A DNA stretch of 47,166 nucleotides from DASQPR01 sp035713725 (GCA_035713725.1 DASTMZ010000047.1:1-47166), one strand, 5' to 3'. Counted from the stretch's first letter, positions 8,975 to 17,357 are shown. Numbers and translations are program-made. The notes: generated from the sequence alone by a model not told the origin.

Positions 8975-9403
8975 CTACCGGCGGTGACCGACCGTCGCCT
9001 GCGAACCGCTGCGCGCCGCGTCGCGCCCCTCGAACAGGATGACCAGTCGCTCGCCGGTGTCGCGTACCCAGTTCTGCAGCTTCAGCAGTTCGATCTGCAG
9101 CAGCCGCTCCGCGTGGTCGTAGTCGGCGCGGGGCACTCGCTCGTCGTACGGGTAATCCTCGCGCCACGTGTCCACCGGGGAGCCATCGCGCTTGAGCAGC
9201 ACGGTGTCGTCATCGTCGTCGTCGCACACCTGATAGCCGCCGAGCAGCTCGTCGGACATCGACACGGCAAATGACGTGCCGTTGCCGGATCGGGCCGTCG
9301 GCACCCGCGCACCCGCCGCCGACCTGCGTGACGTCGCCGCTTCCCGGTCTGACATGGCCGCCTCGCGGTCTGACATGGCCGCCTCCCGACGCCGGTGCGC
9401 CAC
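8975..9403 (-). pseudogene. Truncated polyphosphate kinase 2 (PPK2) remnant
   Basis: Residues in the second half read WREDYPYDERV, then LLQIELLKLQNWVRDTGERL and VILFEGRDAA, the N-terminal part of class PPK2 enzymes leading into the Walker A loop. In intact proteins FEGRDAAGKGG continues for about 200 more residues with the Walker B and lid regions. Here the match breaks exactly after GRDAA, continues as RSGSQATVGHRR and stops. No later part of PPK2 is visible in any frame before the VOC gene. The phosphate-binding Lys is lost, so the product cannot be a kinase. The N-terminal 45 residues are low complexity and include a tandem duplication. The start is arbitrary. Confidence 0.75.
9345..9386. 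repeat. Two exact 21-bp tandem repeats in the ppk2 remnant
   Basis: Positions 9345-9365 and 9366-9386 are the same 21-base unit apart from the last base (CGGTCTGACATGGCCGCCTC followed by G or C). Read on the minus strand it gives an in-frame duplicated heptapeptide (REAAMSD twice), with a degenerate third copy (REAATSR) following. It lies in the non-conserved N-terminal region of the truncated gene. Confidence 0.85.
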
Positions 9404-9499
9404 AGCCTAGGCAGCGCGGGAGAACCGGAGGTAGCGGGCGAGTGAACGCCGCGCACGCGAAGCGACCAGCGGCATGATCGCCGAGCGACACGGTGCGGC

Positions 9500-9856
9500 T
9501 CACATGTCGATGGTCGGCCGCACCTCGACACTGTTGGAGCCGCGCAAGGTAGGCCACTCGGACGCGATCGATACCGCCTCGTCGATCGAATCCGCCTCCA
9601 GCATGACGATGCCGCCGATGACCTCCTTGAGCTCGACAAATGGCCCGTCCGTCACGACGACGCCGAGTTCGGCGCCCGGGCGGATTGTCTTCGCGGTGTC
9701 GACCCTGTCCAGCTGCGCGCCGCCCGCGCCGATCTTGCCGGCTGCCGACCACTTTTCGAACCAGTTCCCGACGGCAGCCATCGACTCGGCGCGCATTTCG
9801 GGCGTGGCTTCGTACCAGTCGTCCTCGACACCGTTGATCAACATCACGTATCGCAT
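9500..9856 (-). CDS. YCII-related (DGPF) domain protein
   Basis: A 118-residue single-domain protein of the YCII/DGPF family. It has the N-terminal MRYVMLINGVEDDWYEATPE segment, the signature VTDGPFVELKEVIGGIVMLEA, and the family ending VEVRPTIDM. The fold is a ferredoxin-like dimer related to muconolactone isomerases. In actinobacteria such genes often accompany ECF sigma factors, but none is next to this one. Function is unknown. It is divergent from the Lrp-type regulator gene, with about 110 bases between starts. GGCGAG directly before the ATG is a weak ribosome site. Confidence 0.88.
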   Translation of the reverse strand: MRYVMLINGVEDDWYEATPEMRAESMAAVGNWFEKWSAAGKIGAGGAQLDRVDTAKTIRPGAELGVVVTDGPFVELKEVIGGIVMLEADSIDEAVSIASEWPTLRGSNSVEVRPTIDM

Positions 9857-9953
9857 CTCGCCGTTCCCATCTCGTTCGGGTCGCCCTGGGCCGTTGTCGC
9901 ATCCGTTGTCACGTACGACGAACGGAACGGCGCGGAATCGACAGCGCTGGCGG

Positions 9954-9959
9954 TAGCTT
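9954..9959 (+). promoter_or_regulatory. Leaderless -10 box of the Lrp-type regulator
   Basis: TAGCTT (TAnnnT) ends 7 bases before the GTG at 9967, matching the leaderless spacing seen at several other starts in the window. This favours GTG 9967 over the TTG at 9958, which lies inside the box. Confidence 0.4.
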
Positions 9960-9966
9960 GTCCAGT

Positions 9967-10413
9967 GTGGAAGACATCGACCGGCAGATCGTGGCGGCGC
10001 TCGCGAACGACGGGCGAATGTCCTATACGGACCTGGCCGAGCAGGTCGGGCTGTCGGTGTCCGCGGCGCACCAGCGCGTGCGTCGGCTCGAGAGCCGCGG
10101 CGTCATCAAAGGCTACGGCGCGCGCGTCGACCATGATGCGCTGGATGCGCCGCTGACCGCGTTCATCGCGATCCGGCCGATCGACGCCGCGGCGCCGGAC
10201 GACGCTCCGGAGCGGCTCGCGAACCTCGCCGAGATCGAGTCGTGCTATTCCGTTGCGGGTGAGGATTTCTACCTCCTGCTGGTACGCGTCGCCAACCCGG
10301 CCGCGCTGGAACGGCTGCTTCAGGACATCCGTACCGCGGCGAACGTGACGACGCGGACGACCGTCGTGCTCTCCACACCGTTCGAAGGACGCCCGCCGCG
10401 CATGTCCGGGTAG
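9967..10413 (+). CDS. Lrp/AsnC-family transcriptional regulator
   Basis: A 148-residue regulator. The N-terminal winged helix MEDIDRQIVAAL...GRMSYTDLAEQVGLS, then SVSAAHQRVRRLESRGVIKG, is the AsnC-type helix-turn-helix. The remainder is a RAM (ligand-binding, oligomerisation) domain with the expected ESCYSVAGEDFYLLLVRV strand and a C-terminal TTRTTVVLSTPFEGRP. Members respond to amino acids and control their metabolism. Which target it controls is not shown; the divergent YCII gene is the closest candidate, and the lysine cluster lies about 3 kb away. Stops of this gene and the histidine phosphatase gene converge with 3 bases between them. Confidence 0.9.
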   Translation: MEDIDRQIVAALANDGRMSYTDLAEQVGLSVSAAHQRVRRLESRGVIKGYGARVDHDALDAPLTAFIAIRPIDAAAPDDAPERLANLAEIESCYSVAGEDFYLLLVRVANPAALERLLQDIRTAANVTTRTTVVLSTPFEGRPPRMSG

Positions 10414-10416
10414 GCG

Positions 10417-11031
10417 TCAGCTCGGATCGTCACCAAGCGCGCGGCGCGCGACTGGTCGTTCGTTCCAGCGGTGCAGCACCGGTCGACCGTGCTCGAAGCC
10501 GAACGCCGAGATGGTCGCGGTATCCAACAGATAGAGCGCACCGGCGGCGACCGGCTGGCCGAGCCAGCGCGCGGTGGCCACTCGCGACGAATGGCCGTGC
10601 CCGATCAGCACCACGTCCCCGTCGTCGGCGTCCGCGTCGAGGTAGGACCGCGCACGATCGAGGACGCGGTCGAGGCGCGCGCCGACCTCGTCCGGCTGCT
10701 CGCCGCCCGGGCATCCGTCCCGCCACAGGTCCCAGTTCGGGTCCCGCTCCCGGATCTGCGCGGAAGTGATGCCCTCGTAGTCGCCGTACCGCCACTCGGC
10801 GAGATCCTCGTCGATGGCGGTGATGGCGAGTCCGGCGATCTCCGCGGTCCGCGTTGCGCGTGCCCGTGGGCTGCACAGCACGGCGGCGAATGTTCGTCCG
10901 GCAACCGCCGGGCGCAACCGGGCGGCCTGCGCCTCGCCGTCCGCGGTCAGCGGAAGGTCCGTCACCGACGTGTGTCGCCCGTCCGCGCTCCACTCGGTCT
11001 GACCGTGCCGGATCACGAGAATCTCCGCCAT
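10417..11031 (-). CDS. Histidine phosphatase (phosphoglycerate mutase-like) family protein
   Basis: A 204-residue branch-1 histidine phosphatase. The catalytic RHG (ILVIRHGQTEWS, His at about residue 9), the second Arg/Glu region LAEWRYGDYEG and the second His in LIGHGHSSRV are all present. The family covers sugar-phosphate and nucleotide phosphatases and cofactor-dependent mutases. GDYEGITSAQIRERDPNW resembles acid phosphatase-like members, so phosphatase is the safer call. ATG 11031 is chosen because conservation begins at MAEILVIRHG. The last ten codons share a near-identical stretch with DNA at the start of the HAD gene. Confidence 0.9.
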   Translation of the reverse strand: MAEILVIRHGQTEWSADGRHTSVTDLPLTADGEAQAARLRPAVAGRTFAAVLCSPRARATRTAEIAGLAITAIDEDLAEWRYGDYEGITSAQIRERDPNWDLWRDGCPGGEQPDEVGARLDRVLDRARSYLDADADDGDVVLIGHGHSSRVATARWLGQPVAAGALYLLDTATISAFGFEHGRPVLHRWNERPVARRALGDDPS

Positions 11032-11261
11032 GCGGTCATTGTGCCGGGGACGGCATCGCCGGAGTTCATGCGGCGGAACTGATGTCAACGCCAGTGACCA
11101 TCCTAGGACGCGCTACACGATGTGGCCTACGGCCACCAAAACACCAAAACCCCTTAAGGCGCCGCTTCGCGGCACTCACCAACCAGATCGAACCCGGCAC
11201 GAGATCGTGCCAATTGCAGTTCGTAGTGGGGCCGTGGGTCGACGGTTGCCCGGATTGGGCC

Positions 11262-12842
11262 TCAGGGCGTCGACGGTCGCAAAATCCGTTGGAAGACGTT
11301 CGCCGTCGCGGTCCGGACGCGTTCGTCGAGCCTGCTGGCAGCGCCGAGCGCGAGCGGCCAGTTCATCGTGCCCGCTGCGAACACCACCGCGCCGTTGGGC
11401 ATCTCGCACACGCTCGTGTTCTGGATCTCCTGCCGCGGCACCAGGTCGGGGTAGAGGAACGGGGACGCCGACAACAGCGTCTGCTTCGCGCCGGCCGGGC
11501 TTGGCATCTTTGGGTTGAAGCCGTCCGCCTCGACGCCGACGAGGCGCGGGATCTGGTCGCCGTCGCGAACGCCAGTACCCTTCCACATCCAATGGTCGGC
11601 GCGTTGCACGACCAACGGCACCTCAACCGCGACGATCCCGTTGTACTGGACGCCCATCAGGCCCTGTTCGGCATGGCTTGGCGCGTGCGGCATCAGCCGC
11701 CACTGAGTCGTCGGCCCACTGGCGTCCGGTGTCGGATCGCGATCGGTTTTGTAGCAGTGCATCGATCGGATCTCGCCGACCGCGGTCGGCTTATCGCACC
11801 GTACGTGCCAATAGACGTTGTTCGCCGACAGATACGCAAGGCTCGTGCCGCTTGCCACCGCGGCGGTGACCTGCTGCCGCATCGGCATCGACCAGTATTC
11901 GTCGTGACCGCTGAAGATGACGCCGGCGTATTGCGTAAGGTCCAGCCGGCCGGCATGCAGGTCGAGGCTCGTCGCGTACGTCATGTCGTAGCCGACTGAC
12001 TCGGCCCAGAGTGCGAATGCCCGGTCGTCCTGCGCATGCTTGGGGAGTCCCGTCATCGCGAACGGCCGGTCGAACGACACGCGTCTGGCTCGGTCGTCGT
12101 AGGTGAACCCGGCGAGCTCGGAGAGCACCGGACCTTGCTGGAACGCCGGCGACCAACCGTAGTAGAGCGATTTGCCGAGGCGACCGTTGAACGGGAACTG
12201 GTTGTACGCCTGGTAGGTGGTGAAGGGCACGACGACGAGCAACTGTGCCGGACGGTCATCCCGTACCACGAACGGGACGTACGACCGGAAGCCGGCCGCG
12301 GAGGTGAGCACCGCCACGTACATGCCCGACACCCAACTTGTCGGCACTCGCAGCGTCCACGACGGCGACCACGCGCAGGTGATGGTTCCGAACGCGTCCA
12401 ACTGCGGCGCGGGCTGCGTCGTGCCGACAAGCGACGGGCTCGACGTGACGAGCCGGGCGCCGAGGCCGCGATAGTGGCCGAACCGGTAGACGTCAATGCG
12501 CAACCGCTGCGCACGGTTGCATGACACGTGAAAATCGATCGTGTCACCGACATGCACGCTTGTCTTGGACGCGAACCCCTTGATCTCCATCGCGACGTCG
12601 GTCGCCGACACGGTGTGGTGCGCACCGATCTTCCAGGCCGTGGACCCGCGACGCGCGTTCTCCTCGCGGATCCGCGTCGACGGCACCGGTGGCCCGTTCG
12701 GCGCGGTGCGGAGTCCGGCGCTGGCAATCGAGTTGTGCTTCCCGCCACCGGAGCCCATCAGCTCATAGCCGGCCAAAGCCGCCGCCCCAACGGCGCCCAC
12801 GCCGACCGTACGCAACATCGCACGGCGACTGAGCTCGGCCAT
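11262..12842 (-). CDS. Tat-exported N,N-dimethylformamidase beta-subunit-like protein
   Basis: A 526-residue protein with a twin-arginine signal: SRRAMLRTVGVGAVGAAALAG at residues 4-24, followed by a small-residue region. The mature part resembles the large subunit of N,N-dimethylformamidase: QLLVVVPFTTYQAYNQFPFNG, GKSLYYG, the central GVIFSGHDEYWS and a C-terminal GAVVFAAGTMNWPLALG. The SGHDEYW segment is the strongest family marker. Known enzymes need a small alpha subunit, which is not adjacent, so amidase activity is unproven and the product may be a cell-wall-associated protein. ATG 12842 follows from the position of the Arg pair. Actinobacterial homologues are usually annotated hypothetical. 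Confidence 0.78.
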   Translation of the reverse strand: MAELSRRAMLRTVGVGAVGAAALAGYELMGSGGGKHNSIASAGLRTAPNGPPVPSTRIREENARRGSTAWKIGAHHTVSATDVAMEIKGFASKTSVHVGDTIDFHVSCNRAQRLRIDVYRFGHYRGLGARLVTSSPSLVGTTQPAPQLDAFGTITCAWSPSWTLRVPTSWVSGMYVAVLTSAAGFRSYVPFVVRDDRPAQLLVVVPFTTYQAYNQFPFNGRLGKSLYYGWSPAFQQGPVLSELAGFTYDDRARRVSFDRPFAMTGLPKHAQDDRAFALWAESVGYDMTYATSLDLHAGRLDLTQYAGVIFSGHDEYWSMPMRQQVTAAVASGTSLAYLSANNVYWHVRCDKPTAVGEIRSMHCYKTDRDPTPDASGPTTQWRLMPHAPSHAEQGLMGVQYNGIVAVEVPLVVQRADHWMWKGTGVRDGDQIPRLVGVEADGFNPKMPSPAGAKQTLLSASPFLYPDLVPRQEIQNTSVCEMPNGAVVFAAGTMNWPLALGAASRLDERVRTATANVFQRILRPSTP

Positions 12843-13126
12843 CGACGGAACGCTCCGGGCGGTTGTTCGCCGTCCGCGTGGGGTGGGACACGGGCGACGT
12901 CGGGGACGATACGAACCATCCGGGCACAACGGGCGCAGATGTGCTCTGCATGGTAGTCAAATCCCGGCCGGTGCGCCGTCCGATTCGCGCGAAATCTCGG
13001 GCAGTTCTCAGCGGCGTCGATCGCAACTCCGAGGTCCGTTCCAGCTTTGTGGCGTCTTGCGGTCCGCTGCGACCCGCATCGGTCGACGGCCGCGAGCGGC
13101 GCACTGAGCAGTCACGCAGCCACCGG
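12843..13126. other. Intergenic region between the DMFase-like gene and kamA
   Basis: These 284 bases separate two genes on the minus strand. I see no convincing coding sequence, RNA gene or clear terminator in them. The distance suggests that the DMFase-like gene has its own promoter and is not part of a kamA transcript. Confidence 0.4.
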
Positions 13127-14536
13127 TCACGCCGTGCCGGTCACCTCGGCCGCGATCTTCTTGCGCCACCAGTCCTGTCCAGAAGCCGACAATGTGTCGA
13201 TCGGGTCGTAATACTCGTAGCGCCGATCGAGCGCGTTCGGGTCGTCCTTCTCGATCGACGTGCGGTAGTTCTTCGTCCAGTACGAGATGCCGTGCTCGCG
13301 GTCGTATTCGGCGAGCATGTGCACCCAGCGCTTGCCGACGAAGGGTACGTCGCAGATGATCCGCGGCGTCGCGTACCCCGGCAGGTAGCCCATCATGTCG
13401 TGCTGCAGCCGCTGCGCATGGTCGACCGACACCCGCCAGTGCTCCGCGTTGGGGATCATGTCGCACATGTAAAAGTAGTAGGGCAGGATCGACGCCTCGC
13501 CCTGCAGTGCGAAGCATAGGTCGAGCAGCGCGGGCGTGGTGGAGTTCACGCCACGCATGAGTACGCCCTGGTTGCGTACGTCGCGTACGCCGACGTCCAG
13601 CGCCGTCCGGGCGGCCTTCGCGACCAGCGGTGTGACCGAGTTCGCGTGGTTGACGTGCGTGTGGATCGCGAGGTTCACGCCCTGGCGGTGCGCTCGCTCG
13701 GCGACGCGACCGAGTCCCTCTACCACGTCCGGCTGGAGCCAGTGCTGCGGAATGGCTGCGAGTGCCTTGGTGGCGAGCCGGATGTCCCGGATCGTGTCGA
13801 TGTCCAGCAGTCGCATGAGGAAGGACTCGAGCTGCTTCCACGGCACGTTCGCCACGTCACCGCCGGAGACGACCACGTCGCGTACGCCGGGGGAGCGGTG
13901 CAAGTAGGAGATCATGGCGTCGTACCGGTCGACCGGTTTCAACGTGAGCTTCAGCTTGTCCACTTGAGGCGTGGAGTTGCCGACGAGATCCATGCGCGTG
14001 CAGTGTCCGCAATACTGCGGGCAGGTGGAGATCAGCTCGGCGAGCACCTTGGTCGGGTACCGGTGCGTCAGCCCTTCGGCGACCCACATGTCGTGCTCGT
14101 GCAGTGAGTCCCGGGTCGCGTACGGGTGGCTCGGCCAGTCGGTCCGCCGGTCGGAAGCGACCGGGATCATGTATCGCCGGACCGGATCGGCATAGAACGA
14201 CGCGGTTTCCGGAGTCGCGTGCGGCACCATGGTGTTGAGCATCTGCGGCGGGAGCAGCATCGACATGGTGGCGAACCGCTGCTGATCGGCGTCGAGGTCG
14301 GCGTAGAAGTCGTCGCCGACCGTGTCGCCGAGCACCGCGTGCAACTGCTTGACGTTCTTCACACAGTTGGCGCGCTGCCACTGAGCGGATTCCCACTGCT
14401 CGCGGGTGACCGCGTGCCAACCGGGGAGCCGCGTCCAGTCCGGTTCGATCAGCTCACGCCGTCGATATTCATGCGGCTGGCCGCTGTCGACGACTGGTTC
14501 ACAGGTGGGAGCGGAGACGATCGGCGTCACGGTCAC
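13127..14536 (-). CDS. kamA: KamA-family radical SAM aminomutase (probable lysine 2,3-aminomutase)
   Basis: A 469-residue radical SAM enzyme. The cluster motif is CPQYCGHC (Cys172, Cys176, Cys179), preceded by the usual VLAELISTCP lead-in and followed by VVVSGGD. Lysine 2,3-aminomutase moves the alpha-amino group of L-lysine to carbon 3 using PLP, SAM and a 4Fe-4S cluster. The usual PLP-lysine motif PGGGGK is replaced by DVPFVGKRW; Lys402 is the likely PLP site. This is a divergent branch, so another substrate is possible. The context of lysine 5,6-aminomutase genes supports lysine. GTG 14536 has GAGGAGG just upstream. The gene is divergent from the kdd-mutL operon. Confidence 0.82.
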   Translation of the reverse strand: MTVTPIVSAPTCEPVVDSGQPHEYRRRELIEPDWTRLPGWHAVTREQWESAQWQRANCVKNVKQLHAVLGDTVGDDFYADLDADQQRFATMSMLLPPQMLNTMVPHATPETASFYADPVRRYMIPVASDRRTDWPSHPYATRDSLHEHDMWVAEGLTHRYPTKVLAELISTCPQYCGHCTRMDLVGNSTPQVDKLKLTLKPVDRYDAMISYLHRSPGVRDVVVSGGDVANVPWKQLESFLMRLLDIDTIRDIRLATKALAAIPQHWLQPDVVEGLGRVAERAHRQGVNLAIHTHVNHANSVTPLVAKAARTALDVGVRDVRNQGVLMRGVNSTTPALLDLCFALQGEASILPYYFYMCDMIPNAEHWRVSVDHAQRLQHDMMGYLPGYATPRIICDVPFVGKRWVHMLAEYDREHGISYWTKNYRTSIEKDDPNALDRRYEYYDPIDTLSASGQDWWRKKIAAEVTGTA

Positions 14537-14598
14537 TCGCCCTCCTCGACAACAATGTCGGCTCCCGACCGGGAGAATGGTGGAAGATTTCCTGTTCA

Positions 14599-14622
14599 GA
14601 AACTATTATGCCGTAAGTTTTC
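14599..14622. promoter_or_regulatory. AT-rich inverted repeat with a -10-like box between kamA and kdd
   Basis: GAAACT (14599-14604) and AGTTTTC (14616-14622) form an imperfect inverted repeat in the 201-base divergent region. TATTAT (14604-14609) inside it resembles a -10 box for the kdd direction. This is the most AT-rich spot in the lysine cluster. It may be a shared promoter/operator, but no regulator is identified for it. Confidence 0.35.
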
Positions 14623-14737
14623 CGGAGGTTCCAGGCGACCCGCGTCATCGCCGCGTCACGTTCCGTGCGCGCCACCGTGAGGGACGGGCCGGCCACGAGG
14701 CGCGGAACACAGCACGATCTAAACAGTGGAGGTTCGA

Positions 14738-15772
14738 ATGACATCGCCGGTCGGTCTGCACCGCGTGATCGAGCCGGCCGGTGTGCTGCCGCAGGCGGCG
14801 CTCAGACTGGATAATCGGCGGGAGATCGGGCCGGATGAGGTACGCATCACGATCGAGCGCTTGAACCTCGACGCGGCAAGCTTCCGACAACTCGCTACAA
14901 AACACGCGAACGATGGCAACGCGGTACGAGCCGAGGTGCTGGAGATCATCGGCTCGCGCGGCAAGATGCAGAATCCGGTCACCGGCTCCGGCGGCATGCT
15001 CATCGGCACCGTTGACGAGGTCGGCGAGGAGTCGCCACTGCAGCTAAAGGCCGGTGACCGGGTCGCCACGCTGGTCTCGTTGACCCTCACGCCACTGGCC
15101 GTCGCCGACGGACTCGCTCGCTGGGACGGCTTGAGCGAGCAGGTGCCAGCGGCCGGCCACGCCATCCTCTTCGCGCGGTCGATCGCCGCGGTGCTGCCCG
15201 ACGATCTCGATCCGGAGCTGTCCCTCGCGGTGCTCGACGTGTGCGGCGCACCGGCGTTGACCGCGCGGGTGACCAGCCGGTACCCGCAAGCCAAGGTTGC
15301 CGTGATCGGCGGCGCCGGCAAGAGCGGCTCGCTGTCGCTGGCCGCGGCCCGTCACGCGGGCGCCACCCGTACCGTCGGCGTGGTCCCGATCCACGCCGAA
15401 GCGGACCGGCTCGCCGCCGTCGGGCTCGCCGATCACGTGGCGTTGGCCGACGCGCGCGACCCGGTCGCGTTGGCGGATGCGGTCACCGGCGCGCTCGGTG
15501 GCCCGGCCGACGTGACGGTGGTGTGCGTGGACGTACCCGGATGCGAGCACGGCGCGATCCTCGCCACCGCGGACGGTGGCACCGTGATCTTCTTCTCGAT
15601 GGCCACGTCATTCGCGGCCGCCGCGCTCGGCGCCGAGGGGCTGGCCGCCGACGTCACCATGCTGATCGGCAACGGGTACGTGCCCGGGCACGCGGACTAC
15701 GCGATGTCGCTGCTGCGTTCCGACGCGGGGGTACGCGCGCTGTTCGAGGCTCGGCTGGCCGGGGCAGACTGA
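14738..15772 (+). CDS. kdd: L-erythro-3,5-diaminohexanoate dehydrogenase
   Basis: A 344-residue MDR-like NAD(P)-dependent dehydrogenase. The N-terminal part includes GKMQNPVTGSGGMLIGTV and the Rossmann part has the VAVIGGAGKSGSLSLAA dinucleotide loop (residues 187-203). It lacks the zinc-ligand pattern of alcohol dehydrogenases. The family enzyme Kdd oxidatively deaminates 3,5-diaminohexanoate to 5-amino-3-oxohexanoate in lysine fermentation, and its position beside kamA and kamDE fits. ATG 14738 is preferred over GTG 14726 because GTGGAGG (14726-14732) is its ribosome site. The downstream amidohydrolase gene begins 4 bases after the stop, so they are co-transcribed. Confidence 0.85.
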   Translation: MTSPVGLHRVIEPAGVLPQAALRLDNRREIGPDEVRITIERLNLDAASFRQLATKHANDGNAVRAEVLEIIGSRGKMQNPVTGSGGMLIGTVDEVGEESPLQLKAGDRVATLVSLTLTPLAVADGLARWDGLSEQVPAAGHAILFARSIAAVLPDDLDPELSLAVLDVCGAPALTARVTSRYPQAKVAVIGGAGKSGSLSLAAARHAGATRTVGVVPIHAEADRLAAVGLADHVALADARDPVALADAVTGALGGPADVTVVCVDVPGCEHGAILATADGGTVIFFSMATSFAAAALGAEGLAADVTMLIGNGYVPGHADYAMSLLRSDAGVRALFEARLAGAD

Positions 15773-15776
15773 GCGC

Positions 15777-17339
15777 ATGAATCGTTCACAGACCACCCGG
15801 TATCTCGGCGGACACGTCTACAGCCCGGCCGACCCGCAGGCCACCGCGGTGCTCGTGGACGGTGACCGGATCGCTTGGCTCGGTGCGGACGCCGACGCGC
15901 CGACGGCGGACGTCACGGTCGACCTCGCCGGCGCAGTCGTCACGCCGGCCTTCGTCGACGCGCACGTGCACTCCACCGACACCGGCATCGTGCATCTGGG
16001 CCTCGACCTCGCCGGCACGCGATCGGCGGCCGAGGTGCTGGACCGGGTGGCGGCGTACGCGGTGGGTCTGCCGGTTGACGCGGTCGTCGTCGGGCACGGG
16101 TGGGACGAGTCGAACTGGTCGGAGCAGGTCCCGCCGTCGCCGGCCGAACTCGAGCGCGCGTCGGCCGGCCGTTCCACATACCTGTCGCAGGCCAGCGTCC
16201 ACTCCGCCATCGTGTCGGGCGATCTGCTCGCGCGTACTCCGGTCGCGACGCCCGGTTATCACGACAGCGGCTGGCTGCGCCGCGACGCGCACCACGTGGT
16301 GCGCGAGCTCGCGATGGGCGAGATCTCCGATGCACAGCGGGAGTTCGCCCAGCGGGCCGCGTTGCAGCGGGCTGCGTCGCTCGGCATCGCGGCCGTGCAT
16401 GAGTGCGGCGGCCCGGGTACGTCGTCGGAGCACGACTTCCGCGGCGTACTGGCGCTGGGACGGGAGCCAGGGCTGCCGGACGTGTACGGCTACTGGGGCG
16501 AACTCGGCGGCGCCGAACGGGCTCGTGCGCTCGGTGCCGTCGGCGCCGGTGGCGACCTCTACGCCGACGGCGCGCTCGGGTCGCAGACCGCGCATCTGCG
16601 CGAGCCCTACCTCGACGCGGGCGACCCCGCGCACGCCGGCCATGGGTACGTCACCGCGGACGAGGCCGGCAAGCACCTGATCGAGTGCACCGAGCGCGGC
16701 ATTCAGGGCGGCTTCCACGCGATCGGTGACGCCGCGATCGGCACGGTGGTCGCCGGCTTCGCGATGGCGGCCGCCCGGCTCGGCGTGGATCGCGTACGCC
16801 TGGCACGGCACCGCGTCGAGCACGCCGAGATCCTGGACAAGTCGCTCATCGCCGCGTTCGTCGAGTACGGCATCGTGGCCAGCGTGCAGCCGGCGTTCGA
16901 CCGACTGTGGGGCGGCGAGCACGCGATGTACGCACAGCGGCTCGGTGTCGGCCGTTCGCTCGCCTCCAACCCGCTCGGCTCGCTCGCCGGCGTCGGCGTG
17001 GCGCTCGCGTTCGGCTCCGACTCGCCGGTCACGCCCCTCGACCCGTGGGGCACCGTACGGGCTGCGATGATGCACCACAATCCGGCGCAACGGCTCAGCG
17101 CGAAGACCGCCTTCGCGGCCCACACCCGGGGCGGTTGGCGCGCCGTACACGCGGATGCCGAAGGCACGCTCGCGCCCGGCGCGACCGCGACGTTTGCGAT
17201 CTGGGCGACGCCCGCGGGCCTCACGAAGGGTCTGCCCACTCTCGTCACCGCGGTGCCCGGCGAACCGCAACCGGCATTTCCCACCTGTCTCCGCACCGTC
17301 GCACGCGGCCACACAATCTACGACAACGACGTCGCCTAG
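15777..17339 (+). CDS. YtcJ-like amidohydrolase (amidohydrolase 3 family)
   Basis: A 520-residue metal-dependent hydrolase. The first metal motif VDAHVHS is at about residue 61, a later His pair occurs in GFHAIGDAAI and RHRVEHAE, and the final Asp is in FGSDSPVTPLDPW. The YtcJ group acts on amides, N-acyl amino acids or similar compounds; specificity is not predictable. It lies inside an apparent operon, 4 bases after kdd and 18 bases before kamD. It is not a known part of the lysine aminomutase route. It could release an amine substrate or process an N-acylated by-product, or be an older neighbour of lnt split off by insertion of lysine genes. Confidence 0.88.
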   Translation: MNRSQTTRYLGGHVYSPADPQATAVLVDGDRIAWLGADADAPTADVTVDLAGAVVTPAFVDAHVHSTDTGIVHLGLDLAGTRSAAEVLDRVAAYAVGLPVDAVVVGHGWDESNWSEQVPPSPAELERASAGRSTYLSQASVHSAIVSGDLLARTPVATPGYHDSGWLRRDAHHVVRELAMGEISDAQREFAQRAALQRAASLGIAAVHECGGPGTSSEHDFRGVLALGREPGLPDVYGYWGELGGAERARALGAVGAGGDLYADGALGSQTAHLREPYLDAGDPAHAGHGYVTADEAGKHLIECTERGIQGGFHAIGDAAIGTVVAGFAMAAARLGVDRVRLARHRVEHAEILDKSLIAAFVEYGIVASVQPAFDRLWGGEHAMYAQRLGVGRSLASNPLGSLAGVGVALAFGSDSPVTPLDPWGTVRAAMMHHNPAQRLSAKTAFAAHTRGGWRAVHADAEGTLAPGATATFAIWATPAGLTKGLPTLVTAVPGEPQPAFPTCLRTVARGHTIYDNDVA

Positions 17340-17357
17340 CACGAAAGAGGACCACCC

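Noticed and set aside
8964..9167. N-terminal extension of the VOC frame upstream of 8963
   Set aside because: The added sequence is Arg/Ala-rich, lies antisense-free but out of frame over the ppk2 remnant, and conservation begins at the ATG at 8963.
11122..11173. Hairpins GTGGCC-TAC-GGCCAC and GCCGC-TTC-GCGGC as terminators
   Set aside because: Neither is followed by a U tract on either strand, and short GC hairpins are common at this base composition.
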